Assembly (NCBI GenBank): GCA_001766655.1
Contig: MJCC01000001.1
Location: 1,888,115 to 1,952,114, forward strand
Origin: Phytomonas francai
Lineage: Eukaryota > Euglenozoa > Kinetoplastea > Trypanosomatida > Trypanosomatidae
Reading direction: 5' to 3'
Length of the DNA: 64,000 nt
Made by a program: the position numbers and the translations under genes. Under the pieces are notes generated by a model. That model saw only the letters and a program-made list of their open reading frames with translations, was not told where the DNA came from and ran no database searches. Shown piece by piece: positions 8,535-17,589 of the stretch (position 1 is its first letter; every line of letters begins with the position of its first letter).

Positions 8535-11500
8535 TCATCTCCCAAGTTTGTATTGTTTGGCAACTTCTTTAAATAAGCTGACCTTCTTTCTGGCCTCACT
8601 TACCACCCATTGCGTGCACGCACTCGGCGTTCCAACTATGATCTCCTGCTGACACTTCCCATTGAAGGCCCACACCAAAAGCTCATCGCTTGGGTGGCAT
8701 ACAAACGAAACGAGAGCCGATTGAAATTCGTAAAGCAAATTATGCGGCTGTCTTCCATGGTAGCCGACGTCGGTATTGGATTCGCGCGCTTTATCATCCT
8801 CGGGGTTCGGCCTCACGTTCAAAGGGGGGTCCACCTCGCACCGCAGGTCGCCGCCCTTGTACACATGCACCGCGACGCAATCCGGTCCATTGGTATGCCG
8901 CAAGAGAGGGATCACAATCTTCTTCTGCGCATTCCCCTTTCCCGCCGAGAGAATGCGCTGCTTGCCGCTTTCTTCGTCCTCCTTTTCGATCTCAAAGAAG
9001 CGGGTCCTGTCGGGGCTGCGTGTTGGCCACTGCAGCCGCCCTCCGCCGCGGTGTAAAGTTGAAAAGGGCCGCACGAGGGCCCTACGGCGGAGGTCCACAT
9101 CCCCCGCCAGATCCACCAACCCCATATGAGCTCCAACGCCCTTCATGGAAAAGGGCTGCCAGTGCCCTAGAAAAAATAAAAGATGCGTCGGGAGCTCGCC
9201 GGATTGGGTTTGCTCAAACACGTCCCTTTGACTCCCCTCCTCTTTGGAAGAGCCTAGGTTTCGAACCGCCGCCGCGGACCTGTCCTTGTCCTTGAGCGCC
9301 ATCGACTGTGCGGCGAGCAAATCGCGACTTGAGGTGAACGCGAGTTCGACAAAGGTAATGTTGTCGATGTGAGGATGGCGGCGGCTTTCAAGAGGAGTTG
9401 TGGGTTTGTATATCTCCTCCGCCCGCACGCGCCGCGAGGCCGCATCCCGCTGCTCTACTGGCGAGTTCGAGTGATCACTTCGCACCACCTCGCTAGCGTT
9501 GATTCGCAGTTTTTTACCATACAGAGGATAGTACTCGTAGTGTTTGCCAAACACCTTCTGCGTTAGAATGGTATCCAAGTAGAGATAGTCCTGTTTGAGG
9601 TATTTCAGGTCATTCTCGAGGGTGGAGTAGCGCTCGAGGTGTCCCACAGGCACGCCGGCCTCGATTGGATCGGACGTGCGCTTGGCCGCCATCCGATTCT
9701 GTATTTGGCGGCTTAGCTCTTGTATTTCCATCATGGAGCTATTCAGGCGGTCCATGGTATTGCTGCGGTTCCCGACCAAGAAGCGGCCGAGCGCATCCCA
9801 GCCCGCCAAGACGCGCGCCTTCTGGATGCGGTGGCCTTGCTCAACAGAATGAAGAATCAACTCGGCCTTCTCCAGGCGAAGTCGGTTCAGATCTGAACAG
9901 GTAAAGAGCGAGGTATATCCTTTATCCACAAGCACCGCCGCGGCGGAGGTGTAGTACGGGTGGAGCCTATCCCAGTAAGGGGAGTTTTGGCCTTTAAAAG
10001 ACCGCCGATCCCCCTTGCCCACGTCCGGTTTGTCCCCAATTATCGGTGGAGGGGGCTGACGCCGCGCGCTCGGGAGGGGACTTGGTTTCTCCGTTCGCTC
10101 CGCGAAGTGAGCGGGCAGGTAGGCCGCGGCGATGCCCTCTCGACGAGCGGCCCACGCCTCCTCGACCTCCCTGCGCTCCCGGACGGGCGCGCCCTCATTT
10201 TTTTCGCCGTCGACGCGGAGCCCCTCATCGCTGCCATCGCAGCAGTCGACGATGCCGTCCGCGAGAACCGAAGGCGCGAGGAGCATCGTCGGATCCGACG
10301 AACATCGGACGGGCAAAACGGGGCCGCCGAGTTCGATCGAGCGCAGGGCGAGCGCGCGGGCCTCGACGAAGGCCGAAATGTTCTTCGGATCGACCTCCGG
10401 CGGCGCCGCGAGCTCCCCGCGCACGCGGTCCTCGAGCTGCTCCCGATAAAGCCGCGTACGGCGGTTGGAGAGGAGGTAGGGCCGCCAGCGAGCCCCCGCG
10501 AGCGGCATCCCGGCCCCCGCCATCGAGCACGCGTTCGTCAGCAGCTCGTCGCTGCCGTCGAGGCAATCGCAATAATCGTCGTTCAGACGCTCGAGCGGGA
10601 TGTCCTGCGCGGCGGCGTTCCGGCGGTTTCGCAGGTGCCATTCCCGCTCCTCCCCGACGAGGACGACGCGCAGGGCGGAAAGGGGAAGCCCCACGGATCC
10701 GCTTTCGGCTTCGCGCGCGCCTTTTCGCCCCATCCCCGGGCTCGTTTGGAGGGCGGCATCGGAAAGCGGATCCGCGGTCGTTTGCCGGCAGGCCGCGAGA
10801 ACCTCGGGTCGGGTTTCCGTCCGCAGGTCGACGACGCGGGTGCCGCAGCGAAAGAGGCGCTCGCCATTGCGATTTTGCCGATTCGAGGCCACGAAGTCCG
10901 CGCTGTACGCCGCCAGCGTAAAGCAATACCAGCGGGGCCCCGCCGAAAAGGCACCCCCCGCGTCCTCGGAGAGGTCCTTCGCCCTCGCATCCGAAAGGCG
11001 ACCGGGGGAACCGGCGGGAGGGGTTTGGGCCTCCGAAGACGAGAGGGCGTCGGCGGGGGAGGGCCGGAGATCCGGCGGGGGCAAAAGCGCATCGCTGGGC
11101 GCATTTTTCTCGTTATCGTGGCGGTGTACCAGGCTCACGAATGCGGCATTTTCCACGTTAGACGTCCCCCACCCCGCCTCCTCTACCTCTATCAAGAGGG
11201 TTGGAATAACCAGCGCGAGAATAACGGCGAGGAGTGCGAGGGCCGTGAACAAAGAATAAAGGAGCGGTCGCTCTTTTTGGGGGGGGACCGGCGGAACGGA
11301 AACGGGGCGTTTGCGGAGTGGCGTGCAAGACGTGGCGGCTAGAGGCCGTGTGGGGGGAATCGAAGAATCACGCGCCGGACATCGCCCCGGATGAACCGCG
11401 ACGTCGTCGGCGTTCACGCCCGCGTTAGCATCGTCGGAGGTGTCTTTTTTTGCGGTAAGGGTCCGCGCGAGACGAACACGCGCATCACTCGAGCTACAGG

Positions 11501-11618
11501 CACCCGTTTGCTCAGCTGAAGCAGCAAGTGGCCCGACGCTTTCGGAATATACCTTTGTTTCGTCCTCCATTGAGGCATCCTCGCTCCCCATTGACTTGTT
11601 CTCAGCCCCGATGCGCAT
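8535..11618 (-). CDS. Glucosidase II beta-subunit-like protein (LDLa plus MRH-like), membrane-anchored form
   Basis: 1,027 residues from ATG 11618. Two cysteine-rich calcium-binding motifs, NDDYCDCLDGSDE (about 346-358) and DGIVDCCDGSDE (about 454-465), are the signature of the glucosidase II beta / PRKCSH N-terminal module. A helical linker (about 600-720) follows. The C-terminus has an MRH-like end: FVCHPSDELLVWAFNGKCQQEI then TPSACTQWV. The family binds the catalytic alpha subunit in the ER and presents N-glycans for trimming. Differences from the usual form: it is about twice normal length, a single hydrophobic segment (about 121-143) sits behind a 120-residue polar N-terminus instead of a cleavable signal peptide, and it ends in KLGR without an HDEL-type signal. 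A type II ER membrane protein is inferred. The stretch 10030-11350 is extremely GC-rich. Family is secure; identity as the functional GII beta is likely but unproven. Confidence 0.82.
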   Translation of the reverse strand: MRIGAENKSMGSEDASMEDETKVYSESVGPLAASAEQTGACSSSDARVRLARTLTAKKDTSDDANAGVNADDVAVHPGRCPARDSSIPPTRPLAATSCTPLRKRPVSVPPVPPQKERPLLYSLFTALALLAVILALVIPTLLIEVEEAGWGTSNVENAAFVSLVHRHDNEKNAPSDALLPPPDLRPSPADALSSSEAQTPPAGSPGRLSDARAKDLSEDAGGAFSAGPRWYCFTLAAYSADFVASNRQNRNGERLFRCGTRVVDLRTETRPEVLAACRQTTADPLSDAALQTSPGMGRKGAREAESGSVGLPLSALRVVLVGEEREWHLRNRRNAAAQDIPLERLNDDYCDCLDGSDELLTNACSMAGAGMPLAGARWRPYLLSNRRTRLYREQLEDRVRGELAAPPEVDPKNISAFVEARALALRSIELGGPVLPVRCSSDPTMLLAPSVLADGIVDCCDGSDEGLRVDGEKNEGAPVRERREVEEAWAARREGIAAAYLPAHFAERTEKPSPLPSARRQPPPPIIGDKPDVGKGDRRSFKGQNSPYWDRLHPYYTSAAAVLVDKGYTSLFTCSDLNRLRLEKAELILHSVEQGHRIQKARVLAGWDALGRFLVGNRSNTMDRLNSSMMEIQELSRQIQNRMAAKRTSDPIEAGVPVGHLERYSTLENDLKYLKQDYLYLDTILTQKVFGKHYEYYPLYGKKLRINASEVVRSDHSNSPVEQRDAASRRVRAEEIYKPTTPLESRRHPHIDNITFVELAFTSSRDLLAAQSMALKDKDRSAAAVRNLGSSKEEGSQRDVFEQTQSGELPTHLLFFLGHWQPFSMKGVGAHMGLVDLAGDVDLRRRALVRPFSTLHRGGGRLQWPTRSPDRTRFFEIEKEDEESGKQRILSAGKGNAQKKIVIPLLRHTNGPDCVAVHVYKGGDLRCEVDPPLNVRPNPEDDKARESNTDVGYHGRQPHNLLYEFQSALVSFVCHPSDELLVWAFNGKCQQEIIVGTPSACTQWVVSEARKKVSLFKEVAKQYKLGR

Positions 11619-12068
11619 TTTTCTAGAGCCACCAGGATGTGCACTTTGGGTTGTAAGATATCGCTACGCTTGCATAAAAGTAAATGCTTCAAGCAAAGTA
11701 GCTTTTATGAAGGCTTCAACAACAACACTTCCTTGAAATCGACCGCGAATTGGTACCCTTTGGGGGGGGGGGGGGGTTATGAAAAAATGAAGAGACCTTC
11801 ACTAGCTGTTTCAGAGTGCTCTAGATGTCTATGTTTTGTGTATCGGAGAACCCTCATGAAAGAAAACAGAGGGAAAAGTCAAGAAAAACCATGTCAGCAT
11901 ACGCGGCACGAACATCCATCTACACATCAAAAAAGAACCGTACGCGTACGGGTCGGTTTCTTTTTTTTCGCTATACCTTGTTCTTCTCTTTTTTTTCTTT
12001 TTTGACTTACTGAAGACCTTAGGAGGGGACGATTGTGCGGTCTGCGATGCCCCCCTCTCCCCCTCCCC
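11619..12068. other. Intergenic spacer with poly-G tract
   Basis: No gene was seen. A run of 15 G at 11762-11776 reads as poly-C on the transcribed strand, 144 nt upstream of the glucosidase II beta-like ATG, and could act as a pyrimidine tract. T-rich stretches at 11960-12005 lie in the helicase 3' flank. Confidence 0.6.
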
Positions 12069-14984
12069 TCACAGGGCGAGGTGCTCGCGGCGCATCTCGT
12101 CGAAGGCGACGACCGCGACCTCGCGCCCCTTCATCGCGCGGAGGTACGGCGTCTCCTCGAGCTCGGCGGCCGCGGCGCTCACGAGGACGAGGTCCGTCAT
12201 CGCGCGGCTCATCGCGACGTAGAAGACGCGGCGCTCCTCCGGCGCGTGGGCGCGGAGGGGGAACTCGCCGACCCAGCACCCCGCCAGGATCGCCGCCGGC
12301 CACTCCATCCCCTTCGCGCGGTGCACCGTCGCGACGGTCACCGGCCCCCCTTTTCCCCCGCTTTTTCCCCCGTTTTCGCCCCCCCCGAAGTCGTCCGTGG
12401 GGAGGAGGCCGACGAACTCGTCGAGGACGCGCTGGAGGACGCGCGCGGGGGTGGGGGGGGGGCCGCCGCGCTCCCCCGCAATCGCCCCCGCCGTCCGCGC
12501 GAGGGCGGCGAGGAGCAGCCCCGCCGGGTCCTCCTCTTCCTCCTCTTCCCCCCCCTCCTCCTCCGCTTTTATCGCGTGGAGGTCGGCGGAGGGGGGGAAA
12601 AAGGCCGCCGCCGTTTCCTCCGCGATCGCGACGCCGCGGGGCCGCCGCCGCGCGGGGGTGGGGGGGGGGCCGCCGGCGGGCCTTTTTTCCCCCGCCGACG
12701 GCGCCTCGAGGCGGCAGGCGGCGGCCAAAAACCGCAGGAGGGAGTCGACTTCGCGGACGCACGCCGCGGGGCCCTCCGCGCGGCCCGCGAGCCGCCCGCG
12801 GGCGTCGATCGTCAGCCGCATAAAAAACCGCAGGGCCCGCTGGCCCGCCCTGGAGAGGTGCAGCTTCGGGAAGAGGACCTCGGAGAAGTCGCTCGTGGTG
12901 AGCTCCTGCAGGACGGCGTAGTAGGAGGAGGCGGGGGGGGGGCCCGGGCTTTTCGCGGCCCGCCGCCGCTCCGCGCAGACGGCGTCGAGGGAGAGAAAAA
13001 AGCCCTTCGCGGCCTTCGCGGGGAGGCGGTGGGGCCCGCAGGCGAGGGCGGCGCGCACGTCCTCGTCGGCGTGCGGGGGGGGCATCGCCAGGCGGAGGTA
13101 CGCGAGGAGCCCGCGGACGGCCACCGCGCCGTCGGCCTCGGCGGCGGCGCCTTTGAGCTCCCGCACGGGAATCTTTCGCGCGCGCAGGAGCTCGCGGTAG
13201 GTCGCGACCCCGCGGCGCGTCCGGCAGAGGACGGCGATATCGCCGTAGCCCATCTCGGGATTCCGGCCGCGCAGGGCGTGCTCGATGATGAACGGGACCG
13301 CCTCCTCGGCCTCCCAGACCTCGCGGCAGCGCACCAGCGTGATCTTGCGATTCTCGCGCGCGTGGTGGCTCTTCTGGTTGGTCGAGACGAGCGTATTCAG
13401 CGCGGAGACAATCGCCGCGTCGCTTCGATAGTTCACCTCGAGAACTTTGATTTCGCTCTGCGGAAAGCGGCCCTTCCAGGCCTCGAAAACCCCCCGCATC
13501 GCACCTCGCCAGGAGTAAATGCACTGGTTGGGGTCCCCCACGCAGGTCACGCGGCACGCCTCACCCGCCAGCATCGCCAAAATATCAAACTGAACCTCGT
13601 TGAAGTCCTGGAATTCGTCGACGACGATGTGCGTAAATTCCTCACGAAGACACGCGCAGACGTCGGAGGCGAGCCCGGGCGCCGGGGCCTCCTCCCCCGC
13701 CCCGGCGGTGGCTTTCGCAAACGCCAACGCCCCCCCCTCCGAAAGACCGCGGCCTTCTTGGATTTTGGAGGGCTTTAGCAGGTCGCAAAAGATGCGCTGT
13801 AGGTCGCCAAAATCGACCGCGCGGCACTCGACGTGGAGCGCGTGCTCGTAGAATGGGAACAAATACGCGTCCTGGACCATCGGGTTCGGTTGCACCGGCG
13901 CGAGGTCCTTTTTCGTCTTCGCGCGATTCACGTACTCGACGAGTTCGTCGACGGCCTCGGCGCTTTTGGCGTGGACGGCGTGGAGCTCGACAATGCGCTG
14001 GGCGAGTTTGCGCTGCCGGGCCGCGTCGTAGAGCTCCACCGCGTTCGAAAGTACGCCAAATCGACGGAGGCATTCGAGCCCGAAGGCGTGGAGGGTTTTG
14101 ATCTTCAGCGCCTTCACCGGATTTGCCAGCGTGGCGGGAAGAACGGCCTGCACGCGCTGCCGAAGCGTCTCCGCGGCCTGACGCGTAAAGCAAATCGCGA
14201 GGATATTCGCGGCGGGGATGCCTTTTAGGAGGAGAAAGGCGACCCGAACGGCCATCGTTTGCGTTTTCCCACTTCCCGCGCCGGCCTTGATAAGCAGGGG
14301 GGCGTGAGGATGGAAGCAGGCCGCGGCCCGCTGAGAGGGGTCCATCTTGTCGAGCGTGGCCTCCAGCGCGGGCGGGATTGCTTCGCAGTCCGAGCTCGCA
14401 GAGGGCGGCGTGGGTTGGGAAAGGTGAGGTGGAGAAAGGAAAGGTGGAGAAAGGAGGGGGTGGGCGGGTTCGCCGGTTTTGCTCGTTTCGAGGCTTCGAT
14501 GGCCGCTCGCGGTGGCGCGTTGGGAGACCCCGTCGTGGGGATCGCACTGCTGAGAAAGGGAATTCGAACGAGAGGGGGAGCCGCCAGGGGCGGGATGCAC
14601 CAGGCCATCCGATTTCGCTTCTCCGGTGTGGGAAGACTCGTGGGGTGCAATACTCGACAGCCCTGGATGGTGCCGCGATTCATTCGCTGGGGGGAGCTCA
14701 CTCGAGAACGGAGCGGATCGATGGAAGTTCTCGGTGGGATTTTGTCTGTTGTCTTTTTCGGAGTCCAGCTGTGGCGTCGAAGAGCAAGTGGAAACGGGGT
14801 ACGGTGCGTTGGATACCGAGGAAGTTCCGTTTTTCGCGTTTCGGAAGGCAAAGGAGGTGCGTGGCGCGCCGAACCCTCGCGAACGACGCTCTAATAGGGG
14901 AAAGGTAGCACCGGGATAGCCTACTGTGTTGGGTAATTCATCCCCATAGGGCTCCCCCCCTCCCCCGTGTCGATTTTGATTCAT
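12069..14984 (-). CDS. UvrD/Rep-type superfamily 1A DNA helicase
   Basis: 971 residues from ATG 14984. After a 200-residue low-complexity N-terminus, the SF1A motifs appear in order: Q-motif LDKMDPSQRAA (211-221), Walker A AGAGSGKT (234-241), motif Ia CFTRQAAETLRQRV, Walker B DEFQD (456-460), motif III GDPNQCIYSWRGA (483-495), motif IV NYRSDAAI (518-525), motif V TVHRAKGMEW (886-895) and motif VI FYVAMSRAM (921-929). All catalytic residues are present, so a 3'-5' ATP-dependent DNA translocase/helicase (UvrD, PcrA, Srs2 family) is expected, in nucleus or mitochondrion. A Gly/Pro/Ala-rich insert (about 740-850) carries two copies of GGPPPTPAR and a Glu-rich run. Everything from 12069 to about 14300 is extremely GC-rich, while the N-terminal coding part is not. 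The long plus-strand frame over it is a by-product of that composition. A trans-splice acceptor lies 17 nt upstream. Confidence 0.93.
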   Translation of the reverse strand: MNQNRHGGGGEPYGDELPNTVGYPGATFPLLERRSRGFGAPRTSFAFRNAKNGTSSVSNAPYPVSTCSSTPQLDSEKDNRQNPTENFHRSAPFSSELPPANESRHHPGLSSIAPHESSHTGEAKSDGLVHPAPGGSPSRSNSLSQQCDPHDGVSQRATASGHRSLETSKTGEPAHPLLSPPFLSPPHLSQPTPPSASSDCEAIPPALEATLDKMDPSQRAAACFHPHAPLLIKAGAGSGKTQTMAVRVAFLLLKGIPAANILAICFTRQAAETLRQRVQAVLPATLANPVKALKIKTLHAFGLECLRRFGVLSNAVELYDAARQRKLAQRIVELHAVHAKSAEAVDELVEYVNRAKTKKDLAPVQPNPMVQDAYLFPFYEHALHVECRAVDFGDLQRIFCDLLKPSKIQEGRGLSEGGALAFAKATAGAGEEAPAPGLASDVCACLREEFTHIVVDEFQDFNEVQFDILAMLAGEACRVTCVGDPNQCIYSWRGAMRGVFEAWKGRFPQSEIKVLEVNYRSDAAIVSALNTLVSTNQKSHHARENRKITLVRCREVWEAEEAVPFIIEHALRGRNPEMGYGDIAVLCRTRRGVATYRELLRARKIPVRELKGAAAEADGAVAVRGLLAYLRLAMPPPHADEDVRAALACGPHRLPAKAAKGFFLSLDAVCAERRRAAKSPGPPPASSYYAVLQELTTSDFSEVLFPKLHLSRAGQRALRFFMRLTIDARGRLAGRAEGPAACVREVDSLLRFLAAACRLEAPSAGEKRPAGGPPPTPARRRPRGVAIAEETAAAFFPPSADLHAIKAEEEGGEEEEEEDPAGLLLAALARTAGAIAGERGGPPPTPARVLQRVLDEFVGLLPTDDFGGGENGGKSGGKGGPVTVATVHRAKGMEWPAAILAGCWVGEFPLRAHAPEERRVFYVAMSRAMTDLVLVSAAAAELEETPYLRAMKGREVAVVAFDEMRREHLAL

Positions 14985-15710
14985 GAGCCCTACGGTGTAA
15001 CTGTGAAATAATAATAATAAAAGAAATACGCAGTTGGCCTATGAGTATAATCAGTATTTTCACTAGATTCCCTTCCTGCAAAAGTGTTTGTTCTAAAGGG
15101 TAAGTATCATGCTAAAAAATGTATATGAATCACGAAAAAGAAAGAAAATGATGGAATGCTGCAGTTCACGTATTGAATATTTTTATTTCTTACACTACCT
15201 CAACTGATTTTTGAGAATTTTTCCCATATATTGTTTTCTTGTTTGTATTATCATTTTGAATTTTCTGACAAGCAGTGTCCACAGCAAGTTATATACTGAA
15301 TAATCAAACTAGTCATATGTAAGATACTCGTAAAAAACGAAATCGGGAAAACCATAGCGGATTATCTTGAATTTAATAAAAAAAAAAAAATGGATCTCAC
15401 TCAATAATCTCCTGATGAGATAAAAATCATCTCTGATATTTACTAATAAGGGTAAGAAAATACATTATAGGAACAAAAAACATTCACTAAGCGGAAGAAA
15501 TTTTGGGAAACAAATGTCAAAGCAAGAAAAGACTAGCAAAAAGATACCGCAAGCGCGAAAAAAAAAGTGTTTTATATTTCTACTTCACTTTAGCTATACT
15601 GCTAGAAAACAGCTTTCGAGTATTAGAAAGCTACTTGGCTAAGAGAAAAGAGATTCCCTTCACCTGCTCTCCCCACAGCATCGGTTTTTGTCTTCACTTA
15701 TCATTTGTTA
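14985..15710. other. Intergenic spacer
   Basis: No gene was seen. An A run lies at about 15378-15390. A 105-codon plus-strand frame at 15503-15820 is lysine-rich at its start, has no domain and overlaps the CULT gene antisense; it is not called. Confidence 0.6.
15001..15036 (-). promoter_or_regulatory. Putative trans-splice acceptor of the helicase gene
   Basis: The minus strand reads a T-rich tract (15036-15005, including TTTCTTTTATTATTATTATT) ending in CACAG at 15005-15001, 17 nt before the ATG. This is a textbook kinetoplastid polypyrimidine-AG arrangement. Confidence 0.55.
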
Positions 15711-16988
15711 TCAGCTTGTATTTGAGGTTTCTGAGTCAACATCTTCGCTATCTCGAGAATCGTGACCAACTTCTTCGTCAATCATTAATGAATCTTGGCC
15801 TTGAAAGAACGCGGAGTTAGTAATGAGTCGATAAAGGAGACCCATCTCTTCTACGGACAGGTACGGGGAGGGGTCCCCGAAGGGGATGACCGGCTGTTGG
15901 GGCTTTCCTTCGGCGTTCAGGCTGCGGTGAAGGTCTGCGGCGGTGCTGAGCATGAGGGAAAATTCCTCCATAGTGTATTCGGAGGAGCCTGTACAGTGAG
16001 TGATAATCAGCCCGACAAAATCAGGCTCGGGAAGATCCGAACGGATCTCGCCGACGCTGCTCCTCGGCGACGAACCCCCTCTCTCCTGCTCCTTGCGCAC
16101 TTTCGTTGGGGAACTTTTCCCACTCGCCTGCTCCGCACCTTCCCTCTCTCCTCCTTTTTCCTTTTCTTCAATCCTTCTTCGATGCGCCTCCAACTTTTCA
16201 TGTGAAGCAAAGCCCCAGCCAACAAATTTCGAACAGCTTAAACAGCTGCAGTAGCACCACTCATAACCTAAAAAAAAGGAGTGCTCGTTGGTGTAGGGAC
16301 CCTTAAATTTAAACAAAGAAACCTCTTCCGCCAGAGAAGGCGAATATTTCGCCGATTCAGATGGCGCTTCCTCATTTTCACACCGTTCTAGGGCTTTTCT
16401 CGAGAGGCTGACCTTTGGCTTCACGCGGATTAGATCAAAGCGAGTTGATGAGGGGTTCGTCGCCGAGTACGCCCAGATAGGTCTCTCATTCCCAAAAAGG
16501 TCCAGCTCATAAGCGAAGATATGCTTCTTCCAGGCCTGATTCTCATACGCGTGCAGAATCTCATCGATGGAGGCAAGCGGGAATTTACATTTGGAGCAGA
16601 GCAGGACTTCCATCTTGCCGGAGTTCGCATCTTCCTTGGTAGAGCTTTCGCGCTCCGAGGAGGTCGTGCTTTCGTGCTCCGAGGAGGTCGTGCTTTCGTG
16701 CTCCGAGGGGGTCGTTCTTGTTCGCGGAGGAGAAAAGGGAATAGGATTCGGAATGGGTGAAGCTTCACTGGAAGAGTCAAGAGGATGGTCCGGTGAAGAC
16801 CCTTTCACAATGATCCATCTGTTCTCACTTCCTATTTCTAGTTCTGTGGATGCCTCGAGAGAGGAACTTGGGTCTGAGTTTTCAGTTCTTTCCCAAAACC
16901 ATGGGCAGTTGTGGGGGCCTGAGGAGTCCATCGTGAAGAAGAAATCCGACTCGGTCTCATCATTTTCGTCCCTGAGAACCGAGCTCAT
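15711..16988 (-). CDS. CULT-domain (cereblon thalidomide-binding-fold) protein
   Basis: 425 residues from ATG 16988. A CULT domain spans about 128-335. Zinc ligands LLCSKC (C131, C134) pair with C249 and C252. HSFFLGYEW then SCLSCSKFVGWGF lines up with the cereblon HSWFPGYAW...CKICASHIGWKF segment without a gap. The aromatic-cage positions are F238, W244 and W258, with spacings 6 and 14 exactly as in human cereblon W380, W386 and W400; only the first Trp is changed, to Phe. A low-complexity insert (about 268-320) separates this from the last strand (DFVGLIITHC). The N-terminal 127 residues are acidic and Ser/Thr-rich with an SEHESTTS repeat (about 95-117). There is no LON domain and no signal peptide, so it is not a full cereblon and looks cytosolic or nuclear. 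In cereblon this pocket binds cyclic-imide C-terminal degrons for CRL4 ubiquitin ligase; whether this protein joins a ligase is unknown. Confidence 0.88.
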   Translation of the reverse strand: MSSVLRDENDETESDFFFTMDSSGPHNCPWFWERTENSDPSSSLEASTELEIGSENRWIIVKGSSPDHPLDSSSEASPIPNPIPFSPPRTRTTPSEHESTTSSEHESTTSSERESSTKEDANSGKMEVLLCSKCKFPLASIDEILHAYENQAWKKHIFAYELDLFGNERPIWAYSATNPSSTRFDLIRVKPKVSLSRKALERCENEEAPSESAKYSPSLAEEVSLFKFKGPYTNEHSFFLGYEWCYCSCLSCSKFVGWGFASHEKLEAHRRRIEEKEKGGEREGAEQASGKSSPTKVRKEQERGGSSPRSSVGEIRSDLPEPDFVGLIITHCTGSSEYTMEEFSLMLSTAADLHRSLNAEGKPQQPVIPFGDPSPYLSVEEMGLLYRLITNSAFFQGQDSLMIDEEVGHDSRDSEDVDSETSNTS

Positions 16989-17589
16989 TTTTACAACAAA
17001 GGGAAGCAGAGATCCGATGATGAATAATGTCTCACGGCAAAACTATTACAAATATTAAAAAGACCTTCCCTTGACGACGTCTATACAAATGTACCTCGAA
17101 AGATAACTTTTAAAAGGCAGGCTTTGCTTTGAAAGCAAACCACAATTGGAAAACTAGAGGAGAAGAAAGAGGAATCACGTTGGCGTCAGCCCAAGGCGTC
17201 ATCAACTTTAATAGTGTACAAATACGCGCGTTGACACACACACGCAAAAAAAGGCTGAAAAATAAAGACTTCGTCGCGTATTTCCCTGTGCATACGCCAG
17301 TAGATCAATTTTATGCACGCCGCCAATGTTATGCAGCTCAAACACTTTCCGCCGCCCTCGCTAAAAAGGGGGTAAGAAAGAGGCAAGCAGTTCAAAGTCC
17401 CCTTGATATAAAAAAAATACCAATCGAAAGCGATGTTTTGAAATGTTCCTTCACGTTTGTGTGTGTGGGAGGGGGGGGAGGGGAGGGGGTGTAGAACTTT
17501 GAGACTAAAGGCATACCGTCCTTCGAATTAGTGCGGAGCATCCTCTTTCAGTTGCCCGCTTGAAACCTTTCGATAAGGAAAAGTCAATG
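16989..17589. other. Intergenic spacer
   Basis: No gene was seen. It includes a G-rich tract at 17467-17491 close to the 3' end of the dual-specificity phosphatase gene. Confidence 0.55.

Noticed and set aside
9960..11342. 460-codon plus-strand frame opposite the glucosidase II beta-like gene
   Set aside because: Compositional shadow in GC-rich DNA; no domain, and antisense to a gene with clear LDLa and MRH-like motifs.
12033..13778. 581-codon plus-strand open frame, and a 512-codon alternative minus-strand frame (12019-13557), over the helicase gene
   Set aside because: Both are Arg/Gly/Pro/Ala-rich translations of extremely GC-rich DNA in which stop codons are rare. The helicase frame carries every SF1A motif.
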